From JANQIO01 sp038746745 (GTDB lineage: Bacteria > Pseudomonadota > Gammaproteobacteria > Pseudomonadales > Halieaceae): a stretch of 26,946 nt of DNA. Positions within the stretch are counted from its first letter, which is position 1. The number at the start of each line of letters is the position of its first letter. Under the pieces are notes generated by a model. That model did not search any database. It was not told the origin of the DNA and was given only the letters and a program-made list of their open reading frames with translations. A program made the translations under genes and the position numbers. Shown piece by piece: positions 1 to 8,302 of the stretch. The stretch spans positions 1 to 26,946 of the forward strand of contig JBCDKJ010000051.1 of the NCBI GenBank assembly GCA_038746745.1. Direction: 5' to 3'.

Positions 1-18
1 GAAAGCACAAGAAAGTCG

Positions 19-144
19 CCATAACGGCGTGCATGCGAAAAATGATGGTCATACTCAATGCGATGATCAGGGATCAGAAGGAGTGGCAGATGGGCTAAAA
101 AATTCGCTACAGGCTTGATTTGGGATCACAGTCGCTTGTTAGGC
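19..144 (-). other. Putative integron attC site (distal cassette)
   Basis: Reading the minus strand, GCCTAAC (138-144) matches the R'' box consensus and contains the stop codon of the nucleotidyltransferase gene. GTTATGG (19-25) fits the R' box GTTRRRY and would begin the next cassette. The 126-bp span is in the range of long attC sites such as Vibrio VCRs. The arms share an imperfect dyad (AAC, a short spacer, then GCG, TGAT and TCAA in corresponding positions), but the stem is much poorer than in the site at 696-782. It may be degenerate or its far boundary may be wrong. Confidence 0.5.
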
Positions 145-687
145 ATCGATAATCTCGAGGCTAGGCCCCAACTCAAGCCAACGCTTACTCTTTATCCGAT
201 GCGTGAAATCGGCGGTTTTTCGCCTGTTCGGATTTATGGTGATCGTACTGTCAAAAAGACCCGCCACACCAAAAGGGGCTACCAACTCCAAATCACCTGA
301 CGATGAAATCCGAGCACCTATCGCCGTTTCGAGCTCCACCCAGTGCTTCATTGCATGCTCTGTCGAAAAGTAGGGAGCATCGTCGTTTCGAAGATGCATG
401 CGAGCTTGGTTTTTCACGGACCAGGGTAGAGTTGAAATAGCGCGTAACTCGGACTCAATAGCTTTGTCGGAGTCACTAGAATCTCGAACCGGATCGAAGT
501 AGATCAGGTTGATGTCGTTTAGAGGAGTCGATACAGCGTATGAGTGAACCTTGTCCCAGACGAGGTTTCGCACGAATCCAGCTGCAAGGCACCAATCGTT
601 GAGCTTCAACGAAGCCGCCAAGCGCAATGCGTCCATCCTCCACGGATCTAGTCGTAACCAATCTGCTATCAGGCTCTCTTGACTCAC
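139..687 (-). CDS. Cassette-borne nucleotidyltransferase-like protein (NTP_transf_6/DUF925)
   Basis: A 182-residue protein resembling the NTP_transf_6 (DUF925) family, which has a nucleotidyltransferase fold but no settled substrate. The family core is visible at about residues 36-64: AAGFVRNLVWD, then TPLNDINLIYFD. Family members I recall carry DID in the last motif; here it reads DIN, so one acidic metal-binding residue may be missing. The length is near the family norm. Translation starts at a GTG (685-687) only about 10 bases after the R' box of the upstream attC, and the stop lies inside the R'' box of the downstream one, which is the tight packing expected of a gene cassette. There is no strong Shine-Dalgarno sequence, so expression probably depends on read-through from the integron promoter. 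Family call is good; activity is unknown. Confidence 0.85.
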   Translation of the reverse strand: MSQESLIADWLRLDPWRMDALRLAASLKLNDWCLAAGFVRNLVWDKVHSYAVSTPLNDINLIYFDPVRDSSDSDKAIESELRAISTLPWSVKNQARMHLRNDDAPYFSTEHAMKHWVELETAIGARISSSGDLELVAPFGVAGLFDSTITINPNRRKTADFTHRIKSKRWLELGPSLEIIDA

Positions 688-695
688 GATGAGAT

Positions 696-782
696 GCCTA
701 ACGCCGCAAGCTGGGGCGCCCGGCCTGGAGCGCAGCGGAAGGTTGGGTGTCCCAGCGAAGCGACAGCCTTGCCTTGTTATTG
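696..782 (-). other. Integron attC recombination site
   Basis: On the minus strand the element runs from a degenerate R'' box (CAATAAC, 776-782) to R' GTTAGGC (696-702). The two ends fold together as in a textbook attC: AAC pairs with GTT, then a 3-nt mismatched spacer (AAG against GGC), then GCAAG pairs with CTTGC. Next comes an unpaired extra G, the extrahelical base that sets strand choice in known attC sites, followed by CTG pairing with CAG. The roughly 87-bp length and a GC-rich, partly self-complementary interior also fit. It directly follows the 89-residue ORF and precedes the nucleotidyltransferase ORF, so it separates two cassettes. Confidence 0.85.
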
Positions 783-788
783 ATCACG

Positions 789-1058
789 CTACTGCGGCCT
801 GTGAAAACCAATTTGTGACTCCTCGGAAGCTGACACAACAAATTTAACGTATCTATGCGGTATCGAGAGCTCGGCGTCAAAAGATGAGCCGTCATCATTC
901 TGGCAAGTCGCTTCCATTACGAAGTACGGGCCGTCCGGATGAACCTTTCGGCAATAAATGTACTTCCCGATAGGACCCTCGGAATAATACCCGCGAAGTG
1001 CTTCTTCCAGTTCAGCCCATCCTTCGTCGGTTAGCAGCACTCCGTAATTCTTGGCCAT
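789..1058 (-). CDS. Hypothetical cassette protein, 89 aa
   Basis: I do not recognise a family. The 89-residue product is soluble and acidic, without signal peptide or membrane segment. It has alternating charged and aromatic residues (KYIYCRKVHPDGPYFVMEATC) and looks like a small alpha/beta fold. A GAGGG Shine-Dalgarno sequence lies 7 nt before the ATG at 1058, and the stop falls just before the attC at 696-782. It is therefore the first cassette next to the integrase end of the integron, beginning about GTTATAG (minus strand, 1082-1088). Small orphan proteins of this kind are typical cassette cargo, and toxin-antitoxin or phage-defence roles are common in such positions, but nothing here proves either. 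Confidence 0.75.
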   Translation of the reverse strand: MAKNYGVLLTDEGWAELEEALRGYYSEGPIGKYIYCRKVHPDGPYFVMEATCQNDDGSSFDAELSIPHRYVKFVVSASEESQIGFHRPQ

Positions 1059-1088
1059 AGCGCCCTCAGTCGAGAAGTGATCTATAAC

Positions 1089-1377
1089 AGTTAAGTATGT
1101 GTCCGGGGTGACATATCACTCGGGCTTCATATGTTGTTTTCATAGCATTCACTTTTAGCAGAATTCCTCGCAACAACAATACCTTATCAATGACCGGTTG
1201 ATCTGGCGTTTGTGCAAAGCGCGCCAAGCGGGGTGGTTTATCATCATTTTCGATCACCTTTCCCTGACGAGGCATTTGGGAAAAATAATAAATATCAATA
1301 GCTTAGCGGGGCCTTTTGGCGTGCTGCTCGCTGGGGTCCTATTAAAAACGGGCTTGCAACCGAGTTAGATTTAAATA
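1089..1377 (-). other. Presumed attI / cassette-promoter region of the integron
   Basis: This is the AT-rich stretch between the integrase promoter and the first cassette boundary (GTTATAG on the minus strand, 1082-1088). In integrons this interval carries attI and the cassette promoter Pc. I see no second hairpin-type attC in it and no convincing gene. A minus-strand 69-codon frame (1066-1275) crosses the cassette boundary and lacks a ribosome binding site. The assignment rests on position only; the exact attI core and Pc cannot be fixed by eye. Confidence 0.35.
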
Positions 1378-1393
1378 CTGTATATATAAACAG
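1378..1393 (+). promoter_or_regulatory. LexA (SOS) box in the integrase promoter
   Basis: CTGTATATATAAACAG fits the gammaproteobacterial LexA operator CTGT-N8-ACAG exactly, with an all-A/T spacer. It ends only 6 bases before the first possible integrase start at 1400, so bound LexA would block transcription or early elongation. LexA control of integron integrases is established for class 1 and Vibrio integrons. Here the operator is intact although the gene it controls is broken. Confidence 0.85.
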
Positions 1394-1399
1394 TATTGA

Positions 1400-1920
1400 G
1401 TGTCCGTTATGGAAGACGTTCAGCATGCCCTGCCCACAGAGCCGCAACGGTTCATGCACCGCTTGCGCCTGCACATGCGTGAGCGGCGTTACTCTTATCA
1501 AACTGAGAAGACGTACTGTCTCTGGATAAAGCGGTTCATTCGGTTTCATAAGAACCGGCACCCTGAAACCATGGGAGCAGATGAGATTAATGCATACCTG
1601 GGCTTCCTGGCCGTGCGTTATGGCTGTTCCCCCTCTACCCAGCGAGTTGTCCTGAACGCGCTGGTGTACTTATACCGGAAATTTCTCGAGCAGGAACTGG
1701 AAACTTTGCATTACGAGCACGCGCGTCAACAGCGCCAACTGCCCACGGTGCTCTCTCACGCAGAAGTGAATGCCGTACGCGCTCGCCAGGAAGTATCCGT
1801 CGCAGTCCCGTGAGCTCGGCTGGCAGTTTGTGTTTCGCGCAACGAGGTCCGCTTGGTGTTATCAGCCCCGTCGATGAGAAGCGTTTGGTGCAGCTCTGAT
1901 TAGGCTTGTTGCAGCAAACG
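1400..1920 (+). pseudogene. intI: Integron integrase (IntI) pseudogene, internally deleted and frameshifted
   Basis: The first open frame (1400-1813) encodes the IntI N-terminal core-binding domain: HYS-like RRYSYQTEKTYCLWIKRFIRFH, then HPETMGADEINAYLGFLA and RQLPTVLSHAEV, the point where the catalytic domain should begin. The frame then turns to an unrelated tail and stops. From about 1780 another frame carries a piece from further down the protein (KYPSQSRELGWQFVF). A third, from about 1858, gives VDEKRLVQL and then a stop, matching the segment that follows the RRHH motif. So roughly 100 codons including the first catalytic Arg region are deleted, at least two frame changes follow, and the HxxR box and nucleophilic Tyr are gone. 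A TonB receptor gene occupies the opposite strand from 1921. The protein cannot be an active recombinase. Confidence 0.88.
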
Positions 1921-4383
1921 CTAAAAGCTCGCTTCAAAAATCACCCCAAAGGTCTGGGGTTGCCCAAGTACGCCCGTCCACTGCGCAGGGTCTTCCTGGC
2001 CAGTAAAGGAGCTCAACAGATAGTCTTCGTCCAGAATATTTTCACCATACAGATAGGCAGCCCAGGTTGCGCTTCTATAACCAAAGCGGCCGCCAACGAT
2101 GGTATAGGCATCCACAACACCAGCTTCTATGTTGGGCAGTCCTGAGAAGTACTCTCCTGAGTAAACAACATCTACCGTTCCCGTCCAGCCATCGGGATGC
2201 CGCCAGGTGCCGCCAAATGCAGCGGAGACCGGCGGAGACCCATTGAACTCATCGCCAGATACGTCGTCGGTCCCGCGTAATACAAAGTCTACGAGTTCGG
2301 ACTTTTGGTAAGCTCCTGAAGCATACAGTGACCAGCGTTCATTCAGGTTCCAAAGCGATTCAATCTCAACACCGTACAGATTTGCCTCCCCGGCGTTGTC
2401 CACAAAGCGAAAAATGGGAACCTCAGGTAACGGCACCACACGAATCTGCATGTCTGTATAGTCAATATAGAACGCGTTTACGTTCACGAGTAGCTGATCG
2501 TCGAACAGAGATGCTCGAAATGCCAGGTCGTAGTTGTCAGTGAGCTCAGGGTCAAATTGCACCGCTTCATTATCCAATTCGTTAATGTCTGTCCCGCCGG
2601 GGCGGTAGGCCTGCTGAAACGTTGCGCTAATGCTGTAACGGTCGTTGATGTGGTAAGTCAAGCCCACCATCGGCAGAAACGCAGTATCGTCTCCTTTGCC
2701 CTCAAAAAAGTTCTCACCGCTCTGAAGGAACTGGCTCGGGGGATCATAGAAGGCGGAATCAAAAAGTTGGAAAGTACGCTCTTCGTATTCAATGCGCCCT
2801 CCCACGATCAAGGACAATCGTTTGCTGAAGTCATACTCCATTTGGCCGTATAAAGAGTAGTTCTCAAAACCCAGGTCATTGCTGAATTCACCGTCTACAA
2901 AGAAGGTGCCAAGAATGCCAAATGACGTTGTGCCGAAAAACTGTGCCTGCTGCCTCTCTTCCACTTCCGCATAGTAAAAACCTGCGATACCTCTGAGGGG
3001 GCCATCGGCGTCGTAGGTCAACTGCACCTCCTGTGACAAGGTTCGGTCAATAATCTGATTGGGGGTTGAGAGACCTTGCTCAGCGATAAGCGTGTCTTGC
3101 TCTACATCGCTTTCACCGTCCAGATCATTAAAACCCGTCGTCGCCCGAATGCTCCAGGCATCACTGACCTTGTAGTTTATGGAGAGGCTGCCTGTGACGG
3201 TCTCCGTGTTGTTGATGTTCACTATGGTGTTTGTTTTGCCCGCAAAGAGATCCGGGCCGTTCACGGCGTTGGAGCCACGCTCACCGTCGACATAGGTAAC
3301 GCCAAGAATCGCTTCGAAGCGTTCCGTTGGTGTAAAGCGGAGTTTGGTCCGAACGAAGTCGCGATTGTTTCGGCCAACGTCATCTACCGTTACACCGCCA
3401 GAGTCGAACTCGATAAAGCCATCATTATCAATGATTTCTGCGGCCACCCTGGCGCCCAGTACGCCTTCAATTAATGGGCCGCCAACCGCTACTGAGTATT
3501 GCTGTCGGTTTGTGTCGTTAGCCAGTAAGCGGATGCGACCGTTTAACTCGTTTCCTGGATTTGCGGTGTTCATGACCATGGCGCCTGCGAGGCCAGAGCG
3601 GCCCTGCGTCGCCGTCTGTGGCCCGCGAAACACCTCCACCTGCGCCAAGTCCCAGGTACTCAGAGCGCCATTACCCACGGCAGCTCGTGTCTGGACTGCC
3701 CCATCAATATAAATGGCGCTGGTTGGTGCCACTGGATCCAGAGTCCCATTGCCAATACCGACCTGGGAAATTCCTCTGAACGAAAGCGCAAACCCATCTG
3801 GCAAAATGTTCACATTGGGTACGCGCTGTAACAGCTCATCGATATCAAGAATTACGCTGTCTTCCATCATTGATTCGGTAAGCACGGCAACGCTTGAAAT
3901 CGTGTCGGTAAGCGAGCGGTCAACACGCTCACCGGTAACTACAATTGTTTCGATAGTCGACTGATTGGCACTGGCTCTGCGTTTGGCAGCGCCGTTGTCA
4001 GGCGCAACGCGCCCGGCATCATTCCGCTCGCTAATGCTAGAAGACTCCGAAACAAGGAAAGCCCCGCTGGTATTGCGGGTGGCCTCCAATCCCGAGTCTG
4101 CAAGCAGCTTGGTCAGCGCGTCGCCTATGCCCATTGTGCCGCTAACTGAGGGCGCATAACGGTTACGCACCAGCGGCTCGGGCGCAATCACGTTAACGCC
4201 AAACTGGTCAGCCAGTAAGATAAGAGATTGCCCCAGGTCTCCCGCCGGCAGATCGATTCTCATATCGATCTCCTGTCCATATGCCGGTGGCGCCATGAAG
4301 CTGGTGCCTGGTGTTCCGAGTAAGGCAAGAAGTAGGATGCTGAAAGAGGTCTGTCGGTAGCGCCGTAGGGTACGTTCGATCAT
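1921..4383 (-). CDS. TonB-dependent outer-membrane receptor with signalling (STN) domain
   Basis: An 820-residue FecA-type transducer. It has a signal peptide (about 1-36, ending AYG), then an STN signalling domain (about 40-112, beginning MRIDLPAGDLGQSL) that contacts FecR in the periplasm. A TonB box (TIETIVVTG, 143-151) follows, then a plug domain (about 155-275, with the RGISQVGIGN and FRGPQTATQGRSG elements) and a 22-strand barrel ending in the usual terminal Phe. It is the last gene of a sigma factor-FecR-receptor set read from a Fur box, so the substrate is probably an iron chelate such as a siderophore, but the sequence does not show which. A 117-bp gap separates it from fecR and could hold the sigma-dependent promoter. 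Its 3' end abuts the broken integrase. Confidence 0.93.
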   Translation of the reverse strand: MIERTLRRYRQTSFSILLLALLGTPGTSFMAPPAYGQEIDMRIDLPAGDLGQSLILLADQFGVNVIAPEPLVRNRYAPSVSGTMGIGDALTKLLADSGLEATRNTSGAFLVSESSSISERNDAGRVAPDNGAAKRRASANQSTIETIVVTGERVDRSLTDTISSVAVLTESMMEDSVILDIDELLQRVPNVNILPDGFALSFRGISQVGIGNGTLDPVAPTSAIYIDGAVQTRAAVGNGALSTWDLAQVEVFRGPQTATQGRSGLAGAMVMNTANPGNELNGRIRLLANDTNRQQYSVAVGGPLIEGVLGARVAAEIIDNDGFIEFDSGGVTVDDVGRNNRDFVRTKLRFTPTERFEAILGVTYVDGERGSNAVNGPDLFAGKTNTIVNINNTETVTGSLSINYKVSDAWSIRATTGFNDLDGESDVEQDTLIAEQGLSTPNQIIDRTLSQEVQLTYDADGPLRGIAGFYYAEVEERQQAQFFGTTSFGILGTFFVDGEFSNDLGFENYSLYGQMEYDFSKRLSLIVGGRIEYEERTFQLFDSAFYDPPSQFLQSGENFFEGKGDDTAFLPMVGLTYHINDRYSISATFQQAYRPGGTDINELDNEAVQFDPELTDNYDLAFRASLFDDQLLVNVNAFYIDYTDMQIRVVPLPEVPIFRFVDNAGEANLYGVEIESLWNLNERWSLYASGAYQKSELVDFVLRGTDDVSGDEFNGSPPVSAAFGGTWRHPDGWTGTVDVVYSGEYFSGLPNIEAGVVDAYTIVGGRFGYRSATWAAYLYGENILDEDYLLSSFTGQEDPAQWTGVLGQPQTFGVIFEASF

Positions 4384-4500
4384 AGAGGTTTCCAGAGCTG
4401 ATGGCGTTGTTCATTGGAGTCGGTCAGTGCCGATTTATGTCTCCAGCTAAGACCCCTTGCTCGGGAAAAGTGAAACCCTGAATGAGAACTATTTTCGTAT

Positions 4501-5655
4501 CTAGCCTTGGCCTTCGTCTCCTCGCTGGCTAACGATGAGGGCAGTGTTAGGCGAAAGCGCTGGCCGTTGCGCTCCATTAGCCACATCTGACTGCGGCGCA
4601 GAGCTGCTCAAAATGGCAATCGGGAAAAGGTCTGGCAGTGTTGCAAGCAACGCGTCCACGTCGCCGATAGCGAATGAGCCCGTAACTTTCATGCTCAGCG
4701 TATGGGCGTCCAGGTCGCCAAGCACAATGGTCTGGTCGCCGTAGCGATTTGCGTCAGCAACCAGCTCCTTCAACGTAGCGCCGATATAGACAAGGCGCTT
4801 TGAGCTCCAGGCACCTACGCTGGCCACTTCTGTAGGATGAACTTCGCTTAAGCCTGCTTGCAAGTCCGCTACCACCTGTTCGCCCGCTTTCAGTTTTGTC
4901 TGTGAAGACTCGTCAGAATCATCGCTCGATATGCTGGCGTAGTGCACGCCAACGATCCCCTCTGCGACGCTGACGCGAGCCACGCCTCCGTTTAAACGCA
5001 CATCGAAAATAGTGCCTAAGGCATGGGCGGTAAGCGCTCCTGCTTGCACCGTAAAAGGTCTGTCGTGATCGGTTGCCACGTCAAAAAGCGCCGCACCGCT
5101 GAGCAACTGAATATGTCGCTCGGTGGAACGTATGTGCACGTTGATTCTGCTGCCAGCGCCGAGAGTAACGACAGAACCGTCACTCAACTCAATCCGGCGG
5201 GTTTGCGAAGTTTCGCTGACATACGTCCGCATCGTGGCAGTGCCAGCCCCTGCATTCGCTTCGTCTGGAGCTTGCTGAATGACAGAATTCCAGGTGAAGC
5301 TGAGTACAAGCGCCACAACAGCAAAGGCGGTTGTCAATACAGGGCGGGGAAAGCCAAGCCAGAAACGGGCAGGTACACCAGCCTTGTCACGTTTCGCAGG
5401 ATCGGGGCATGCAGCCTTCGAGCGTAAACGGGCATCCCATTGCTCATCCTGCACAAAGCCGAGGGCATCCCATACGCTGCTTGCTCGCGCGAAGGCCTGT
5501 TGGTGGCGCTCGTCAGCCGCCAGCCAGTCCTCGAAGTCTCTATGATCACGGGCATCCGCGTTGCCGCCTTCCAACAGTAGACGCCATTCGTGCGCCCGCT
5601 GGCGAAGCAGGGCGTTGTCGTCTTGTGGCTGCTTGGGTTCTATCGTGCTAGCCAT
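4501..5655 (-). CDS. FecR-type anti-sigma/sigma-regulator protein
   Basis: A 384-residue inner-membrane regulator. The N-terminal cytoplasmic part (about 15-65, LRQRAHEW...FEDWLAADERHQQAFARA) is the DUF4880 segment that binds the sigma factor. One membrane helix follows at about 104-124. The periplasmic FecR domain is at about 143-245 (RRIELSDGSVVTLGAGSRI, LLSGAALFDVATD, FTVQAGALTAHALGT). The C-terminus (about 290-350) resembles an STN fold and would receive the receptor's signal. Its ATG overlaps the sigma-factor stop by 8 bases (ATGGCTAG), indicating translational coupling. Confidence 0.93.
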   Translation of the reverse strand: MASTIEPKQPQDDNALLRQRAHEWRLLLEGGNADARDHRDFEDWLAADERHQQAFARASSVWDALGFVQDEQWDARLRSKAACPDPAKRDKAGVPARFWLGFPRPVLTTAFAVVALVLSFTWNSVIQQAPDEANAGAGTATMRTYVSETSQTRRIELSDGSVVTLGAGSRINVHIRSTERHIQLLSGAALFDVATDHDRPFTVQAGALTAHALGTIFDVRLNGGVARVSVAEGIVGVHYASISSDDSDESSQTKLKAGEQVVADLQAGLSEVHPTEVASVGAWSSKRLVYIGATLKELVADANRYGDQTIVLGDLDAHTLSMKVTGSFAIGDVDALLATLPDLFPIAILSSSAPQSDVANGAQRPALSPNTALIVSQRGDEGQG

Positions 5656-6238
5656 TGGTTTCCGGCTCCGTGTGCTTCACTAACAGTGCATCCAGGTCTG
5701 CACTTGCTCTGGCGACGTGCTTCGCTGCTGCAGGGCGGCTTAACTTCAACTCCCGTGCTACCGCTGCCACGTTCAGGCCATCAACTCGATGCAGCATGAA
5801 GGCGCGGCGTCGCTTTTCTGGCATTTCCAGCAAACAGCGATTGATGAGCTGGATTTGCTGTTCTGCTTCTAAGACCCTTTCGGGTCCGAGATCGTCACCC
5901 TTCTGTGCGAAGTAAATACGCTCCACCTCAAAGTCGTTTCGATCACGGACACCTTGAGAGCGAATCTCTTTGAGCATCAGGTTGTGTGCTGTTCGCCAGA
6001 CATAAGCCTTCAGGTTGTCAATATCGTCAAGGTCTTTCCGCTCAGCTAGCTTTTGAAAGGCGAGTTGGGTTACGTCTTCCGGGTCAGGTGGGCCATTACC
6101 AAAGCGGGAGCGCAACCAGGCAGCCAGTCCTGTCGCCTGTTCTCGATACAGCGACAGCAGCCGGGATGACGTTTTGCGCGTATCAGACTGAGCTACACGG
6201 CGATCGTCGGTGACGACGGCTTGTTCGTCGGTCGCCAT
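5648..6238 (-). CDS. FecI-type ECF sigma factor
   Basis: RNA polymerase sigma-70 family, extracytoplasmic-function group. Region 2 shows SLYREQATGLAAWLRSRFG, PEDVTQLAFQKL and NLKAYVWRTAHNLM; region 4 shows LLEMPEKRRRAFMLHRVDGL followed by a helix-turn-helix (VAAVARELKLSRPAAAKHVARA). The open frame extends to an ATG at 6364, but that codon lies inside the Fur box, so a later start is likely. I use the ATG at 6236-6238, giving about 197 residues. A TTG at 6281-6283, preceded by GAGGTAAG, is an alternative. It should direct transcription of the downstream receptor when FecR signals. Confidence 0.9.
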   Translation of the reverse strand: MATDEQAVVTDDRRVAQSDTRKTSSRLLSLYREQATGLAAWLRSRFGNGPPDPEDVTQLAFQKLAERKDLDDIDNLKAYVWRTAHNLMLKEIRSQGVRDRNDFEVERIYFAQKGDDLGPERVLEAEQQIQLINRCLLEMPEKRRRAFMLHRVDGLNVAAVARELKLSRPAAAKHVARASADLDALLVKHTEPETNG

Positions 6239-6348
6239 CGCAGCAGCACTTACCGTAAACGCTTCTGTTCCTGGTTGAGCCAATCTTACCTCGCTACTCC
6301 ATTCAATAGGGGTGAGGAGAACTCCTCGTAGGCTTACGGCATAGTACT

Positions 6349-6363
6349 TGATAACGATTATCA
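6349..6363 (-). promoter_or_regulatory. Fur box upstream of the sigma factor gene
   Basis: TGATAACGATTATCA is a near-perfect copy of the 7-1-7 Fur operator TGATAATNATTATCA, differing at one position in the left arm. It lies about 110 bases upstream of the most likely sigma-factor start, so iron-loaded Fur should repress the sigma factor/FecR genes when iron is plentiful. Confidence 0.85.
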
Positions 6364-6591
6364 TTAGCAGAACTCCTTTCGCCGAGCGCCATGTTCCTCA
6401 AGGGGGCGTAATGCGTCTGCTTGCGGCTGTTCTGTGCTTGGCGGTAAACAGCGCCGAGGAAGCCCCGTTGTAAGAGAATCATGGCAGCCTGGTTGCATGG
6501 CTCACTTCTTCTGCATTCTGTGTGCTGGCTTCGCCAGTTGGCGCTACACTAGCGCCCTTCACAAACAGGTAGTTCACAAAAGACCGAGGCC

Positions 6592-8283
6592 ATGGCATCT
6601 AACCGACGATCCAAAAACATCACTCAGGGCGTGGAACGCGCGCCCAATCGCTCCATGTTTTACGGCATGGGATATACCGAGAAAGACTTCGACAACCCCA
6701 TGATTGGCGTGGCCAATGGTCACTCCACGATCACGCCCTGCAATGCGGGGTTGCAGCCGCTGGCGGATGCTGCCGCGGAGGCGATCAAGGCCGCCGGTGC
6801 CAATGCCCAGATGTTTGGCACCCCTACCATTAGTGATGGTATGGCCATGGGTACCGAGGGTATGAAGTACAGCCTGGTATCGCGGGAAGTTATCGCCGAC
6901 TGCATTGAAACCTGTGTGGGCGGGCAGTGGATGGACGGCGTGCTGGTGATTGGGGGCTGCGACAAGAATATGCCCGGCGGGATGATGGGTATGCTGCGCG
7001 CCAATGTGCCTTCTATTTATGTCTACGGAGGCACTATCTTGCCGGGCCGGCTTGACGGGGAAGACCTCAATATTGTCAGCGTATTTGAAGCAGTCGGTGA
7101 ATTCAGCGCCGGCAGCATTGATGAAGAACAGCTTATCGCCATCGAGCGCAATGCGATTCCTGGCACGGGATCCTGCGGTGGTATGTACACCGCCAACACC
7201 ATGAGTTCTGCTTTTGAGGCGCTGGGCTTGAGTCTTCCGTTCTCCAGTACCATGGCAAATGTGGAATCTGAAAAGCGTGACAGCGCTGCCGAGAGCGCCC
7301 GGGTGCTGGTAGAGGCTGTGAAGCAAAATATCCGGCCCAGGGATATCGTTACCCGCGAAGCTATTGAGAACGCGGTCGCGGTGATCATGGCAACTGGCGG
7401 CTCCACCAATGCGGTGCTGCACTTTCTTGCCATCGCACATGCGGCTGGCGTTGAGTGGACCATCGATGATTTCGAGCGCGTGCGGCGCAAGGTGCCGGTG
7501 CTGTGTGATCTAAAACCCAGTGGCAAATACATGGCCATCGACCTGCACCGCGCCGGCGGTATTCCGCTGGTAATGAAGGCCTTGCTCGAAGCTGGCATGT
7601 TGCACGGTGACTGCCTCACCATAACCGGCAAGACTATCGCCGAGACCATTAAGGCGCTGGATCTTCCCCCTATCGAGAGCCAGCAAGTGGTGCGCCCGGT
7701 GGCTAATCCGCTATACGCGGAAGGACACCTGGCGATTCTGCGAGGCAATCTCGCCGAGGACGGCGCAGTCGCAAAAATTACTGGCCTCAAGAACCCGGTC
7801 ATCACGGGTCCGGCACGGGTATTTGACGATGAACAGTCGGCGCTTGAAGCCATTATGGCCAATCAGATTCAGCCGGGAGATGTCGTGGTGCTGCGCTACC
7901 TCGGTCCGCGCGGCGCCCCTGGTATGCCAGAGATGCTGGCGCCCACCAGTGCTCTAGTGGGGCAAGGCCTTGGCGAGTCGGTTGGACTTATTACCGACGG
8001 GCGCTTTTCGGGAGGTACCTGGGGCATGGTGGTAGGGCACGTCGCGCCAGAAGCCTATGCAGGGGGCACCATTGCGTTGGTGGAGGATGGCGACAGCGTT
8101 ACCATCGACGCCCATCAGCAACTCCTGCAGCTCAACGTGCCGGAAGAGGACATAGCCAAACGGCGGCAGGCCTGGAGCAAACCCGCGCCTCGTTACACCC
8201 GTGGGGTATTGGCGAAGTTCGCCATGAACGCCGCCAGTGCTAGTAAAGGTGCGGTTCTGGATCTGTTTGAAGACAAGGCGTAA
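6592..8283 (+). CDS. ilvD: Dihydroxy-acid dehydratase
   Basis: Catalyses dehydration of 2,3-dihydroxyisovalerate and 2,3-dihydroxy-3-methylvalerate in valine and isoleucine synthesis. The 563-residue length fits the short bacterial form. The three Fe-S cysteines are visible at C50 (STITPCNAG), C123 (GGCDKNMPGG, with the following Lys) and C195 (GTGSCGGMYTAN), which fits a [2Fe-2S] enzyme. The C-terminal signature TDGRFSGGTWGMVVGHVAPEA is present with a Trp where many homologues have Arg. The start is preceded by GAGG at very short spacing. The 227-bp gap to the divergent sigma factor gene should hold its promoter; no leader peptide was recognised. Confidence 0.97.
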   Translation: MASNRRSKNITQGVERAPNRSMFYGMGYTEKDFDNPMIGVANGHSTITPCNAGLQPLADAAAEAIKAAGANAQMFGTPTISDGMAMGTEGMKYSLVSREVIADCIETCVGGQWMDGVLVIGGCDKNMPGGMMGMLRANVPSIYVYGGTILPGRLDGEDLNIVSVFEAVGEFSAGSIDEEQLIAIERNAIPGTGSCGGMYTANTMSSAFEALGLSLPFSSTMANVESEKRDSAAESARVLVEAVKQNIRPRDIVTREAIENAVAVIMATGGSTNAVLHFLAIAHAAGVEWTIDDFERVRRKVPVLCDLKPSGKYMAIDLHRAGGIPLVMKALLEAGMLHGDCLTITGKTIAETIKALDLPPIESQQVVRPVANPLYAEGHLAILRGNLAEDGAVAKITGLKNPVITGPARVFDDEQSALEAIMANQIQPGDVVVLRYLGPRGAPGMPEMLAPTSALVGQGLGESVGLITDGRFSGGTWGMVVGHVAPEAYAGGTIALVEDGDSVTIDAHQQLLQLNVPEEDIAKRRQAWSKPAPRYTRGVLAKFAMNAASASKGAVLDLFEDKA

Positions 8284-8302
8284 TGCCCAGCAGGCACTAC
8301 CG

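Noticed and set aside
1066..1275. Minus-strand 69-codon frame in the integron recombination region
   Set aside because: No ribosome binding site, no recognisable motif, and it crosses the likely attI/cassette junction at 1082-1088 to end in the next cassette's leader.
1295..1561. Minus-strand 88-codon frame opposite the integrase start
   Set aside because: It is antisense to the clear IntI N-terminal domain and covers the LexA box; no independent support.
6574..7862. Long minus-strand frames opposite ilvD
   Set aside because: Low-complexity antisense translations (His- and Ser-rich) of a conserved gene on the plus strand.
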